From Infirmifilum lucidum (GTDB lineage Archaea > Thermoproteota > Thermoprotei > Thermofilales > Thermofilaceae), in NCBI RefSeq assembly GCF_014876775.1, contig NZ_CP062310.1, positions 620,001 through 684,000 of the forward strand: DNA of 64,000 nt, given 5' to 3'. Made by a program: the position numbers and the translations under genes. The notes under the pieces were generated by a model. The model worked only from the letters and a program-made list of their open reading frames with translations. It did not search any database and was not told the origin of the DNA. Every line of letters begins with the position of its first letter. Position 1 is the first letter of the stretch. Positions 50,299-60,194 of the stretch are shown here, in pieces.

Positions 50299-51373
50299 AG
50301 ACTTGCGTCTTGCTCTGTTCCTCTACAAGAACATTGGATATTGCCGTTAGTATCGACGTAGCCGCTATATCTGTTGCCAGGGTAATACCAGGCATGACGT
50401 CTATCACTAGGTCGGATAGACGCAATACACCTGTCGGTAGTCCTTCACGTGATCCTACCAGGACTAGTACTCTCTCGCTCCTCCTAAAAACGTTCCTGAG
50501 GACATCTCTTACTTCGCCGATGTACCTACCTCTAGTCGATGTGGCGAGTATAGGCACTCCTCTCTCACGATAGTCTCTTACAAGCTGGTAGAGGTCGAAT
50601 AGAGACACGGGGGTTCGGTGAACGCTCCTCCCGTACGTCTTGACCTGTATCCTGTACCGCGACTCAATTCCCTCTAAGAGGCCTATAATGAACCTGGCGA
50701 GAGGTGATGCCTCTGTGGGGGTGTACGGCGTAACGACGAGCTCTCTAATCTCAAACGACTGGACAGACCTCCCGATGCGGACGCCGACTTTATAGGAGGC
50801 GTCCCCCTCGGCAATGTAAGGTACTTGCCCCACTACTATTCTCCTGAGGTATTTTAGAGCATCAGGCTTCCTCTCGTAGTTCTTCTTCCAGATTATTGTG
50901 CCAGGCGTAACGGAGATAAAGGCTTCTTCTCCCAGTATCTCGACCCAGAATATCTTGTCAGGGTTCTCGAGATCAACAGGACTGCCTACGAGGCCTTGTA
51001 TACAGGCTCCAGCTCTAACGTTGACGTCAAGAGAGGTAAAGCTGTGACGCCCCCTCCGTTCCGTGCGCACCGCAAAACTCTCGTGGGTTTTTAGCCTCTG
51101 AGGGGCGATCTTCTTGACTGCCTCGCATATTTCGTCCAAACTGGCTTTTACGTGCTCGTGTACGGGGAGGACTCTCTCAGCCTCCACTACTCGCGAAGCA
51201 ACCTTCTCGGCCAGTGTATCTGGATCACCTTCACGGCAATACGCAAGGACGAGTCCCTGAAAGCCTGCAGGTAAAGGCTCGGCGTCCAGGCCGAATTCTT
51301 CCCTTATCCTGCTCGCCGTTACCCTCTCAAGGTCGAGGTGGGTGGTCACTACTAGGCACGGCCTGCTACTCAT
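50285..51373 (-). CDS. THUMP domain plus SPOUT-like RNA methyltransferase
   Basis: A 362-residue protein. The N-terminal part has ferredoxin-like and THUMP-type segments ('ESFAVRTERRGRHSFTSLDV', 'NPDKIFWVEILGEEAFISVT'), which bind RNA. The C-terminal 170 residues resemble a SPOUT methyltransferase knot ('VLVLVGSREGLPTGVLRLSD' and 'VIDVMPGITLATDIAATSIL'). The arrangement matches the archaeal THUMP-SPOUT family, probable tRNA or rRNA modifiers; the target is not predictable. The start overlaps no neighbour; the next gene upstream is the m5C methyltransferase after 33 nt. Confidence 0.75.
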   Translation of the reverse strand: MSSRPCLVVTTHLDLERVTASRIREEFGLDAEPLPAGFQGLVLAYCREGDPDTLAEKVASRVVEAERVLPVHEHVKASLDEICEAVKKIAPQRLKTHESFAVRTERRGRHSFTSLDVNVRAGACIQGLVGSPVDLENPDKIFWVEILGEEAFISVTPGTIIWKKNYERKPDALKYLRRIVVGQVPYIAEGDASYKVGVRIGRSVQSFEIRELVVTPYTPTEASPLARFIIGLLEGIESRYRIQVKTYGRSVHRTPVSLFDLYQLVRDYRERGVPILATSTRGRYIGEVRDVLRNVFRRSERVLVLVGSREGLPTGVLRLSDLVIDVMPGITLATDIAATSILTAISNVLVEEQSKTQVSNHA

Positions 51374-51406
51374 GCTCGTACATGCTAAGCCAGTAATCAG
51401 GTGGGC

Positions 51407-52735
51407 TTAAAATGCTCTACTGATTACTGCAAAGAAAAAGCCATCGGTTTTGTGGAGGTGGGGGTAGAGCCTATAGCAGCCCTCGCAGGGCCTAACCAGC
51501 TCGCGCTCGAGTCTTGGAGGTAGAGTAGGCCTCAGACTTACAAAGTCTGCCTGCAACTCTCCTAGTACATCCTCGCCCTCTTCTGGCAAGACAGAACAAG
51601 TCGAGTACAGAACAGGTGCTCGTCGCCCAGAGGCCCTTAGCGCGTTCCTGAGTAGAGATGTTTGTGTCTGCTTGAGGTATTCCAGATCCTCTCTCCTCAG
51701 GCCCCACAACGAGAGCCTTAAGCCCGGATCCCTTGATATTGCGCCGCTATTAGTGCACGGAGCGTCTACGATGGCCGCGTCGAACGGCCTCGTCGAAGAA
51801 AACACCCTTCCATCAGCACATATAAGGTGGGAGCTACAGTGAGCCCTGCTCATTATCTTCTTGCAGAATGAAAGCCTCTTTTCCGAGACGTCCACGGCAA
51901 CGAGCTCTACTTCTCTTGCCCTGTTACATATCAAGGAGGACTTCATACACGGCGCAGCGGCGAGGTCAACGACGAGGCCTTGAGGGCTGAGCGAGAGGAG
52001 AGCTTCTACTGCGGCCACGCTGGCCTTGTCCTGGTACACTGCCACTCCCAGAGGTAGCTCTGGTAGAGGCCCCTCGCTCGGCGCACCGACCTCTAGCAGA
52101 TAGGGGAAGTCGACGTCGACTCTGGCCCTTAACCCCCTCTGCTCTAGGAATTCTCGCACGTACTCGACTCTGCCGGGATCGCTAACCCTTACCCACACGT
52201 GCCTCCGCCTAAACGACTTTAAAATCTCCTTCACTTCTTTCAACTCAGTCCTAGTGAGGAGTGTTTTTACAATTAGAGGTGGTATGCTCTCAAGGTATGC
52301 CAGGCGGAACGAGACTGGCTGCTCCTCTATCTCCATGAAAATCTGCTCGATATTGCGCGGGGATAGGATGCCTAGCAGGCTGTCGCTCAATAACCCGCCT
52401 CTGACAGCTCTGAGTTTTTTCTGGATGTCGGGAGAGTGCTGGGCTAGGTAGAAGGCTATGTAAAATGCTGCCTTCCTGCGTAGCGGAAGGCCGCTCTTGC
52501 CATACTTCTCAAGGGCGTATATAGCTGGTCCTATGTTCTCGAGCGTCCTCTTAGCTAACGTGTAGACGGCTCCCTGCTCGCCTGGCTTCAGTCTAAACTC
52601 CCCCATGGCCTCGTGGAAGGCAGAGTCTATTGACAGGGAGTGCCTGGAGATGAGTTCAAGTATCCTAGTACTTGCCCTGAAGACTAGGGGTGTTAGGCTG
52701 TCTAGTATCGTGTCTATGCCACGTGACGGGCTCAT
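51407..52735 (-). CDS. RsmB/NOL1/NSUN-family RNA m5C methyltransferase
   Basis: A 442-residue SAM-dependent cytosine-5 RNA methyltransferase. It has an N-terminal helical NusB-like domain (about 1-160), a ferredoxin-like PUA-type segment ('HVWVRVSDPGRVEYVREFLE'), SAM loop 'VVDLAAAPCMKSSLICNRA', motif IV 'DAAIVDAPCTNSGAISRDPG' and motif VI 'PVLYSTCSVLPEEGEDVL', with both catalytic cysteines present. The usual A-A-P-G-G-K loop reads A-A-P-C-M-K here. It overlaps the membrane regulator gene by 1 nt. Confidence 0.92.
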   Translation of the reverse strand: MSPSRGIDTILDSLTPLVFRASTRILELISRHSLSIDSAFHEAMGEFRLKPGEQGAVYTLAKRTLENIGPAIYALEKYGKSGLPLRRKAAFYIAFYLAQHSPDIQKKLRAVRGGLLSDSLLGILSPRNIEQIFMEIEEQPVSFRLAYLESIPPLIVKTLLTRTELKEVKEILKSFRRRHVWVRVSDPGRVEYVREFLEQRGLRARVDVDFPYLLEVGAPSEGPLPELPLGVAVYQDKASVAAVEALLSLSPQGLVVDLAAAPCMKSSLICNRAREVELVAVDVSEKRLSFCKKIMSRAHCSSHLICADGRVFSSTRPFDAAIVDAPCTNSGAISRDPGLRLSLWGLRREDLEYLKQTQTSLLRNALRASGRRAPVLYSTCSVLPEEGEDVLGELQADFVSLRPTLPPRLERELVRPCEGCYRLYPHLHKTDGFFFAVISRAF

Positions 52736-53565
52736 CAGAAAAACCTTTGGATGATGAGCGCAAGGTTGTAACTGGCGTAGTACGCCGTGAATACAGAGAT
52801 GAAAGCCCTCTCCGCTGGGAGGCGTTTATACACTTTCAGGGTAGCTGTCAGGAGGCAAATAACCACCACCTGGATAACCCTGAACAGGAGGTTTAGGTGG
52901 AAGACGTCTAGCGGCACCAGAGCTAAGAAGCTTAGAGGCAGAGTTGAAGTGAGGAGGGTAGCTATGTAGTCGACCCCTATCCTGCGCTCGCCGCCCATTA
53001 GCCTCGAGGGAGCCTCGAGCGCCAGTATTAGTATCACCAAGCCCGCGAGAGTCAAGGCTACTCTTACGCCTAGAGTGGGTGGAGGGAAGAGCTGGTCTAA
53101 GCCGAAGCATATAAAGCTACCGTGCACCGAGGCTAGGATTACCGAGAAGAGGTACACGAACATCATGACGAATGATGGCTTTACCTCAGAGTAGAGGAAT
53201 GACGCGAGGCTCTCTGGAACCAGTATGGGGGCGATATACTTCTCGAAGACGGCGTGAAAGCCCCCTCTCTCGGACATCAGCGACCTAATGCGTACTTCGT
53301 TCTCCTGTATGAATTTGTAGAGTTTAACCCCCTTATCGGTTAATACGTATTTCCTCCTGTCGTTTTTCGTGATGAAGCCCTTGAGCTTGTCGAGGTTGTA
53401 ATAGAGGTTACCAGTGCTCGTGCCAACAGCAGACTTTAGTTCGCTGAACGACACTTCACCCTTCTCGCCTACGGTTCGCAGTATAGCCCTCATGTAAGGG
53501 TTGCCCATGATCATGTAGACTTGTTCTAGATCAGGATCCGGCTGTAACCCCTGCATAACCTGCAA
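52735..53565 (-). CDS. membrane-bound winged-helix protein
   Basis: A 276-residue protein. The first 95 residues form a winged helix ('MIMGNPYMRAILRTVGEKGE', 'TSTGNLYYNLDKLKGFITKN', 'YVLTDKGVKLYKFI'). The rest has five predicted membrane helices ('FVMMFVYLFSVILASVHGSF', 'ALTLAGLVILILALEA', 'LSFLALVPLDVF', 'IQVVVICLLTAT', 'YYASYNLALII'). This looks like a membrane-tethered one-component regulator. Signal and targets are unknown. TATA-like boxes lie at about 53568-53597. Confidence 0.8.
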   Translation of the reverse strand: MQVMQGLQPDPDLEQVYMIMGNPYMRAILRTVGEKGEVSFSELKSAVGTSTGNLYYNLDKLKGFITKNDRRKYVLTDKGVKLYKFIQENEVRIRSLMSERGGFHAVFEKYIAPILVPESLASFLYSEVKPSFVMMFVYLFSVILASVHGSFICFGLDQLFPPPTLGVRVALTLAGLVILILALEAPSRLMGGERRIGVDYIATLLTSTLPLSFLALVPLDVFHLNLLFRVIQVVVICLLTATLKVYKRLPAERAFISVFTAYYASYNLALIIQRFF

Positions 53566-53670
53566 TATAGGGAGTGTGATACTGTGGTAAATATAGCTTT
53601 ACACGTCAGAAGTGAGATCTAAGGGACGCTAAACCTATTATAGAGATTCGTGCTAATAGCCAGTGGGGAG

Positions 53671-54408
53671 ATGTTGAGAATCATACCCGTAGCTGGCTTG
53701 GCTGTTACAAGTAATGCAGGCTTTGAGGAGCTCGCCAGGAGGCTCTCGACAATAGAGAACACAGGGGCCTGGGTTCAGGTAGTTTCTTCCTGGGATGTCC
53801 TCCTAGATGAGGGTGTAGGCGAAGTAGTGGATGCCTTTTACGACTACAACCTTAACTTAGCCTCCCTCAAGTTCGAGTACACTAGTGGGTTTAACGCTGA
53901 TGGCTTCGAGAAGATAGCCTTAATCGCCGACGAGTCTGCCGGGAGGACGGTGATTATCGCCAAGCCGGGCTGGATCCCTGAAGAGGATTTCGAGCAGATA
54001 TATGACGTAGCGGCGACTTACAAGGTTAAGGTGTTGCTAGAGCCTAGTAGCATGGAAGAGTGCAAGAGAGTATACGACTTGATTAAGCGTTTCATAGGAG
54101 GCGTTTTGGGGCTGTCGCTGACAGAGGAAGACTACCCTTCTACAGAGTACTTCACCGGAGTACTTAAGAACTACCTGCAGATTACTAAGAACTTGAATAT
54201 CTCCAACTACGAAAACGGGCGACCAGCACCACTCCTCATACCCTCCGATTATAATAACCCTAAGTTGCTGCGCTTCTTACTTAAGCAAAACTTCGAGGGG
54301 TTCCTGACGCTCTTTTACGGGAAGAGCAGCGTCGATGACCTCTGGCTATTTAAACAACTCTTGACCATCAGAGAGCATCTCGCCTCTCTTGAGGAGAAAG
54401 AAGATTAA
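53671..54408 (+). CDS. hypothetical protein, possibly TIM-barrel-like
   Basis: A 245-residue soluble protein from ATG 53671, which lies about 32 nt after a TATA-like ctattataga and next to gggag; the frame extends to GTG 53650. Strands and helices alternate regularly ('IIPVAGLAVTSNAGFEELAR', 'RTVIIAKPGWIPEEDF', 'KVKVLLEPSSMEECKRVYDL'), as in a beta/alpha barrel, and 'VLGLSLTEEDYPSTEYFTGV' is distinctive. No family recognised. It converges with 54405-54815, overlapping by 4 nt. Confidence 0.7.
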   Translation: MLRIIPVAGLAVTSNAGFEELARRLSTIENTGAWVQVVSSWDVLLDEGVGEVVDAFYDYNLNLASLKFEYTSGFNADGFEKIALIADESAGRTVIIAKPGWIPEEDFEQIYDVAATYKVKVLLEPSSMEECKRVYDLIKRFIGGVLGLSLTEEDYPSTEYFTGVLKNYLQITKNLNISNYENGRPAPLLIPSDYNNPKLLRFLLKQNFEGFLTLFYGKSSVDDLWLFKQLLTIREHLASLEEKED

Positions 54409-54815
54409 ATGACTACCTCTAACACCAGCGCCCCCCGGTAGCCACAGTTCTCGCACACGTACAGAGGCGGCGTTAAGCCTAGAACCCCTATCTGCACAAT
54501 CCTCACGCTCCCACACACGGGACAGACCCTTATAGCCGGCCTTCCGCCTCTCTCAACGCTCAGTTTAAAGGGCGCCCCTTCAACTGCTATTCTCTCCTCT
54601 GGGACGCCCTTCTCCACTAGGTACCTTATAGCATCATCCTTAGTGTGGAAGGGGAGCGCCGAAGTGCATATATCCCTGGACTCTTCCACAGTGAACCCTA
54701 GGAAGTTTTCAACCCAGCTCCTTGCAGAACAGTCGAACTCCAGGCAAAGCGCGTCAGCGCACCTCACAATGTTGTAGAGTGTCTCTGCTCCAGCCACAGC
54801 ATTTTCACGCGGCAA
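54405..54815 (-). CDS. hypothetical zinc-ribbon protein
   Basis: A 136-residue protein. The N-terminal 90 residues are mixed helix and strand with several cysteines ('CADALCLEFDCSARSW'). The C-terminal 40 residues form a zinc ribbon 'VCPVCGSVRIVQIGVL' and 'YVCENCGYRGALVL'. The family is not recognised; zinc ribbons of this kind often bind nucleic acid or protein partners. It is divergent from the membrane protein gene at 54849 across 33 nt. Confidence 0.7.
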   Translation of the reverse strand: MPRENAVAGAETLYNIVRCADALCLEFDCSARSWVENFLGFTVEESRDICTSALPFHTKDDAIRYLVEKGVPEERIAVEGAPFKLSVERGGRPAIRVCPVCGSVRIVQIGVLGLTPPLYVCENCGYRGALVLEVVI

Positions 54816-54848
54816 CCTTCATAAATTTGTGATCCTACACATGCCTGG

Positions 54849-55373
54849 GTGTGGGCTAGCGTGGGTGACTGGTCTCTTCGAGCCATCCTATTCATGGTCT
54901 CCCTGGCTCTCACAGTGCTCCTGGTAGTAGCCGGCTTCAGCCAAGAAATTAGCGCTGGTAGCGCTAGGCAGATATACAGCTCGACAGAACAGTACACTGA
55001 GGGGCTCGTAGTCAAGGGAGATTTCGAAGCCACGGCTCTAAACATCTTCCTCGATTTTGCCCCGCTGATGCTGGTATGCAACACCCCAGTCCTAGGGCCA
55101 TTAATTGCGGGAGCAACGTCCTACTATACCGGCTATGTTTCTAAGGCGCAACTGGTAGCTACTGGTAAAGGCGGTCTCCAGGCACTGTTCTCGGATGTTG
55201 TTAGCTTGCTACAAGTCCTAGCGATATCAATTGCTTCAGCGGAGGGCATGCTTCTCTCCTACAAGCTCTTGAAACGCCAGAGGGCAGAGTTTTTAGAGAC
55301 AGTTGCCGTCCTGGTATTCGAGGTAGGATTGGCCGTACTCGTAGCGTCTATATGGGCTCTGGAGGCTTCGTAA
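54849..55373 (+). CDS. membrane protein, possibly SpoIIM-like
   Basis: A 174-residue protein with four predicted membrane helices: 'AILFMVSLALTVLLVVAGF', 'NIFLDFAPLMLVCNTPVLGPL', 'LLQVLAISIASAEGMLLSY' and 'VAVLVFEVGLAVLVASIWAL'. The pattern 'IFLDFAPLMLVCNTPVLGPL' is reminiscent of the SpoIIM/DUF95 family, but this is weak. The GTG start is about 27 nt after a TATA-like cataaattt, in a leaderless arrangement. Confidence 0.65.
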   Translation: MWASVGDWSLRAILFMVSLALTVLLVVAGFSQEISAGSARQIYSSTEQYTEGLVVKGDFEATALNIFLDFAPLMLVCNTPVLGPLIAGATSYYTGYVSKAQLVATGKGGLQALFSDVVSLLQVLAISIASAEGMLLSYKLLKRQRAEFLETVAVLVFEVGLAVLVASIWALEAS

Positions 55374-55432
55374 TCAACGAAATTATTGCCCAATTTTAAA
55401 ATATTAAAACTGTTCTATACTTGTTGAAAAAC

Positions 55433-56662
55433 ATGCTAGAAGGTTTCGGTATAAAAACTCTCGATGATGTAGACGTTAAAGGAAAAACAGTCGGCGTTAG
55501 GGTTGATTTCAATTCGCCTGTAGACCCCAAAACAGGGAGGCTCCTCGACTACACCAGGATCACGGCACACGCTGAGACAACACTACAAGAACTCGTAGAC
55601 AGGGGGGCGCGCGTAGTCGTCATATCCCACCAGGGCCGTAAGGGAGACCCGGACTTCACAAGCCTGCGCGAGCACGCTGAAGTCCTGAAAAGGTACCTAC
55701 GGGGGCGTGTAGTATTTGTAGACGACGTCTTTGGCGAGAAGGCTGTGAGCGCTATAGAGTCGCTCCGGGAAGGAGACGTCCTGGTGCTAGAGAATGTCAG
55801 GTACTGGGATGGCGAGACAAAGTCCGCTAGCCCGGAGGAGCACGCTAAGTCTGAGCTTGTCGCCAGGCTCGGCCCCCTAATGGATGTATACGTTGTCGAC
55901 GCTTTCTCGGCTGCCCACAGGCCACACGCCTCACTCGTCGGTTTTGCTCCAGTTAAACACTTCGTTGCGGGCAGAGTTATGGAGAGGGAGCTCCGAGCCC
56001 TCTATAGGGTTCGAAACAACCCCGAGAGGCCATGCCTGTATGTGATTGGTGGCGCTAAGGCTGAGGATACGGCCGAGATAATTAGGAGTGTGTTGGGCAA
56101 CAACATTGCTGACCGCGTGCTAACTGGAGGGCTAGCGGCAAACCTCCTCTTGCACAGCGCCGGCTATAACATAGGTGACGAGAATATTAGGGTTCTAGAA
56201 GAGAAAGGCTTCCTGAGCCTCGAGGGGGAGCTCAAGGAGCTCTTGTCGATTTACAGGGACAGGATAGTGCTACCAGTCGACGTGGCTGTAGAGAGGAACG
56301 GCGAGAGAGTTGAAGTCAGAGCTTCAGAGCTTCCCGCCGCAGGCCTGATAAAGGACATAGGATCACAGACCGCGAGGCTCTATTCGGAGTTAATAAGGAG
56401 CTCGAAAACTGTCGTTATGAACGGGCCTATGGGCGTCTTCGAAGATGACAGGTTTGCCCTCGGGACAAGAGCAGTATTCGAGGCGATGGCGACATCTGGG
56501 GCTTTCACTCTCATAGGTGGTGGCCACACGCTTGCAGCCGCTTCGAAGCTCGGGTACACTGGGAGGATTTCGCACGTGAGCACCGGTGGGGGTGCCTTAA
56601 TAGAGTACTTGATCAAAGGGACACTCCCCGTAGTGGAGGTTCTGAAGACGTATTCGAAGTGA
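55433..56662 (+). CDS. pgk: phosphoglycerate kinase
   Basis: Interconverts 1,3-bisphosphoglycerate/ADP and 3-phosphoglycerate/ATP in glycolysis and gluconeogenesis. From ATG 55433 the protein has 409 residues. It has 'GVRVDFNSPVDPKTGRLLDY' with the substrate Arg and Asn, 'VVISHQGRKGDPDFTSLREH', 'AFSAAHRPHASLVGF', 'MNGPMGVFEDDRFALGT' and the nucleotide motif 'LIGGGHTLAAASKLG'. A TATA-like attttaaaatatt lies about 34 nt upstream. TTG 55421 is an alternative. GAPDH lies 2.2 kb downstream. Confidence 0.94.
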   Translation: MLEGFGIKTLDDVDVKGKTVGVRVDFNSPVDPKTGRLLDYTRITAHAETTLQELVDRGARVVVISHQGRKGDPDFTSLREHAEVLKRYLRGRVVFVDDVFGEKAVSAIESLREGDVLVLENVRYWDGETKSASPEEHAKSELVARLGPLMDVYVVDAFSAAHRPHASLVGFAPVKHFVAGRVMERELRALYRVRNNPERPCLYVIGGAKAEDTAEIIRSVLGNNIADRVLTGGLAANLLLHSAGYNIGDENIRVLEEKGFLSLEGELKELLSIYRDRIVLPVDVAVERNGERVEVRASELPAAGLIKDIGSQTARLYSELIRSSKTVVMNGPMGVFEDDRFALGTRAVFEAMATSGAFTLIGGGHTLAAASKLGYTGRISHVSTGGGALIEYLIKGTLPVVEVLKTYSK

Positions 56663-56701
56663 GCAAAAACAAATAATTGCGTGTTTTTCCTCTTAAATTG
56701 T

Positions 56702-57460
56702 ATGAAGCCTGGCTGGTCTATTTCTCTCTACGGGGAGATTCCGCAAGGAGGGATAGCCGTAGTGGGGCTACCGGATGCAGGGCTAGTGGGGCCGATATCC
56801 ACATCGCACCTCGTCAAGCAGTGGGATCTCAGGAACATTGGCTACATTGACTCGCCCAGCATACCTCCAGTCATACTCTTCCACGAAGCGTCTCCTCTAC
56901 TACCAATCCGCATCTATGGCGGGTATAAGGGCAACGACTTTATCTTAGTCGTCCACTCCGACGTCGCGATACCTCCAAAGTCGATATACGGGCTTTCCTC
57001 CTTTTTGACCGCTAAACTGGTCGAGAAGGGTGTTAAGAGGGTGTTTCTGCTAGGGGGGATAGCTGTACAGGATAGGCTTAACATAGAGACTCCAAAGACC
57101 TATGCAGCCTCGATCGAGGCGGAGACACTAGACTACGCGAGAAGGATGGGCATCGAGCCGCTCAAAGAGGGGTTCATAGGGGGTGTTTACGCGCAGATAC
57201 TTAAGGAGGGCTATAAGAGGGGGCTCAGTGCGCTAGCGCTACTCTCGGAGTGCTTTCTCAATTACCCAGACCCAGGCGCTTCAGCCTCGACACTTCAGGC
57301 ATTCTCGAAACTAGTGGGTAAAGAAGTCGACGTCAGGCAGTTGATCGAGCAGGAGGAGGAGATACGGCTAAAACTACGCGAGTTAATGAAGAGGACTATG
57401 GAGACAATGAAAGGATCCGGGAAGGAGTACGAGTACACGATACCCGCTTTGTACGTTTAG
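56702..57460 (+). CDS. PAC2 family protein
   Basis: A 252-residue member of the PAC2 (proteasome assembly chaperone 2-like) family found widely in archaea. Seen are 'GGIAVVGLPDAGLVGPISTS' at the N-terminus, 'SPLLPIRIYGGYKGNDFILV', 'VKRVFLLGGIAVQDRLNIET' and a helical C-terminus. ATG 56702 is preferred over GTG 56681 for TATA spacing (aaataatt about 29 nt upstream). The exact function of archaeal members is not settled. Hsp20 follows after 5 nt, giving a possible protein quality-control pair. Confidence 0.85.
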   Translation: MKPGWSISLYGEIPQGGIAVVGLPDAGLVGPISTSHLVKQWDLRNIGYIDSPSIPPVILFHEASPLLPIRIYGGYKGNDFILVVHSDVAIPPKSIYGLSSFLTAKLVEKGVKRVFLLGGIAVQDRLNIETPKTYAASIEAETLDYARRMGIEPLKEGFIGGVYAQILKEGYKRGLSALALLSECFLNYPDPGASASTLQAFSKLVGKEVDVRQLIEQEEEIRLKLRELMKRTMETMKGSGKEYEYTIPALYV

Positions 57461-57465
57461 GGGGG

Positions 57466-57906
57466 ATGCAGATGGAGGCGTGGTTGAAGAGGCAAATCGA
57501 GGAGATGATGAGGGAGTTCCAGAAGATTCGGGAGGAGGTCGAGAGGTTCGAGGAGGAGTTCTTCCAATCCTTTACGGCGCGTGAGGAGAGAACAGTAGTG
57601 CCTCTCTACGAGGTTAGGCGCTCTTCAGATAAGATCAGGGTGTGCGCCGACCTGGCTGGCGTGAGAGACAAGGAGAATATCGATGTGCGCGTGGAGGGCC
57701 GTACATTGAAGATAGAAGCGGCATTCTCTAGGCCTTTTTCCCTAGAGGGGTTCGTGTTCCTGAGAGGGGGTGTCTCAAAGTATAGATTAGAAATCCCCCT
57801 GCCAGAGAACATTGACGTAGGCGGGATAAAGGCTACGTTTAGGAAGGGGGTGCTCGAAGTGGAGATACCCTTGAAGGTAGAGAAGTTTAGAGTAAAGGTA
57901 GAATAA
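57466..57906 (+). CDS. small heat shock protein (Hsp20/alpha-crystallin)
   Basis: A 146-residue holdase chaperone. The N-terminal 40 residues are a charged coiled coil ('EEMMREFQKIREEVERFEEE'), followed by the alpha-crystallin domain: 'PLYEVRRSSDKIRVCADLAG', 'NIDVRVEGRTLKIEAAF', 'YRLEIPLPENIDVGGIKATF' and the hallmark 'RKGVLEVEIPL'. The G-V-L motif is intact. The C-terminal I-x-I tail is replaced by 'KFRVKVE'. A gggggat purine run precedes the ATG as ribosome-binding site. ATG 57472 is also possible. Confidence 0.92.
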   Translation: MQMEAWLKRQIEEMMREFQKIREEVERFEEEFFQSFTAREERTVVPLYEVRRSSDKIRVCADLAGVRDKENIDVRVEGRTLKIEAAFSRPFSLEGFVFLRGGVSKYRLEIPLPENIDVGGIKATFRKGVLEVEIPLKVEKFRVKVE

Positions 57907-57911
57907 GAATT

Positions 57912-58667
57912 TTATTTAATTGCCCTGAGCTTGCTTATTAGCTCATTCAGATCATCTACGCGCGTTACGGCCAATGGAATATTCTCCCGCTTGGCTATCT
58001 CAAGGCCTAGCTCGTCAACCTTTTTGACGCCATGCAAGACGACTAACGCTGGCCGTAGGCCGCCCATCCCGGCTTGCATGGACTTGATTGCTACCATGGG
58101 GCTCCTCCCGTAGGCCACGCGAGTAAATATCGCAGCTCTCTGTGTCGTAGCGCCGTAGAGCTTGATGTAGTCGTAGGACGGCACGTCTAGTACGAGCTTT
58201 ATACTGTCGACAACAGTGTAGCCGAGAAGCGGGGTTGAGACGAACGCTGACCCCACTATTAAGTCTGCCTCTATTGCTTCGCAGAAGCGCGCGATGGAGA
58301 TGGGAATGCTGAACTCACGCATGTCTAGGACAGCTTCCCTCAGGAAATCTGAACCTAGCAATATCCGCCTCAAACCGGACAGGATTATCCCTCCCCTCTC
58401 GATATCTTTGAGAATCAAACTCTTCACAAACCTTGCTACGAAGCGCGCTCCAGGAGACTTTCTCCTCCCGCTCTCGTAGTCGCTTAGAACAGACGCTGAA
58501 ACGCCCATGTGCGTTGCAACTTCGACTTGCGTTAAGTTGAACTTCTCGCGCCACTTCTTCATCTCTGCGCCTGGGTTCTCGGACATTATTACTTCTCCAG
58601 CTATTTTCGCCGCAATCTCTCTGAGGGAGGGGTCTGCGAGCCACTCATTGTTTTTGTCCTTACTCAT
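57912..58667 (-). CDS. archaeal HTH (XRE-type) transcriptional regulator
   Basis: A 251-residue regulator. After a short N-terminal helix, an XRE/HTH_3 domain covers about residues 36-85 ('WREKFNLTQVEVATHMGVSA', 'SVLSDYESGRRKSP'). The remaining 160 residues are an alpha/beta ligand- or protein-binding domain ('ADLIVGSAFVSTPLLGYTVV', 'RAAIFTRVAYGRSPMVAIKS'), conserved in archaeal proteins of this length. A TATA-like ttataaatgtttta lies 25-35 nt upstream of its ATG. Targets are unknown. Confidence 0.85.
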   Translation of the reverse strand: MSKDKNNEWLADPSLREIAAKIAGEVIMSENPGAEMKKWREKFNLTQVEVATHMGVSASVLSDYESGRRKSPGARFVARFVKSLILKDIERGGIILSGLRRILLGSDFLREAVLDMREFSIPISIARFCEAIEADLIVGSAFVSTPLLGYTVVDSIKLVLDVPSYDYIKLYGATTQRAAIFTRVAYGRSPMVAIKSMQAGMGGLRPALVVLHGVKKVDELGLEIAKRENIPLAVTRVDDLNELISKLRAIK

Positions 58668-58762
58668 CGCAAAGTAGAGTTAAACATCTGTTATAAATGT
58701 TTTAACAAGTTGTCGAAAATGATGGCGGAAACCTATTAAGAGCGCCCCCGGTGTAGATCGTG

Positions 58763-58826
58763 GCGATGAAGAAGCTCGGAAGGCCCGAGTGGTGGGGAGC
58801 TCGTGCAGGTCGGAGCCGTAAACTGA
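58763..58826 (+). ncRNA. weak C/D box sRNA candidate, or a 26-codon ORF
   Basis: The 223-nt spacer 58668-58890 holds no clear gene. GCGATGA at 58763-58769 and CTGA at 58823-58826 are 64 nt apart, a tolerable C/D box sRNA, but C' and D' are unconvincing and the C box has one mismatch. The same bases can be read as a small ORF from ATG 58766 to TAA 58846 with a basic, Trp-containing product ('MKKLGRPEWWGARAGRSRK'). A hairpin ctcgg/ccgag lies inside. Evidence for any of these is weak. Confidence 0.2.
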
Positions 58827-58884
58827 TAAATATTGTACATATTTAAGCCTCCTTTATAACCCTCTTCAACAAGATAATACATGA

Positions 58885-59916
<1,032 letters not shown>

Positions 59917-59921
59917 GCATT

Positions 59922-60194
59922 TCATATCTTGAAACTGTAAACCGACTCTTTTTTGCTGAAAACAACTCTACCCCTATACCTTATCTCAATTATCCGGTGA
60001 AACGGGATAAATTTAGCCCTCCCACCTGTAGCTACCAGTAAACCATCACGGGTGACCTTGACTACATCTTCTCCCGTGAATGCCTCTACGCCGGTATTCG
60101 AGCCTCTCGAGGCGAACTCTACAACTATGCCTTTCTTATCCACGTTATCGTCCCATAAGACTCTCTGGAAAAAGTTCCTCATAGGGTTCTTCAC
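59922..60194 (-). CDS. DUF504 (UPF0248) family protein
   Basis: A 90-residue small archaeal protein. The pattern 'FFQRVLWDDNVDKKGIVVEF' near the N-terminus and 'AKFIPFHRIIEIRYRGRVVF' near the C-terminus match DUF504, which is often found next to RNA-processing genes but has no settled role. The start overlaps the end of the radical SAM gene upstream by 4 nt, so it is co-translated with it. Confidence 0.82.
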   Translation of the reverse strand: MKNPMRNFFQRVLWDDNVDKKGIVVEFASRGSNTGVEAFTGEDVVKVTRDGLLVATGGRAKFIPFHRIIEIRYRGRVVFSKKESVYSFKI

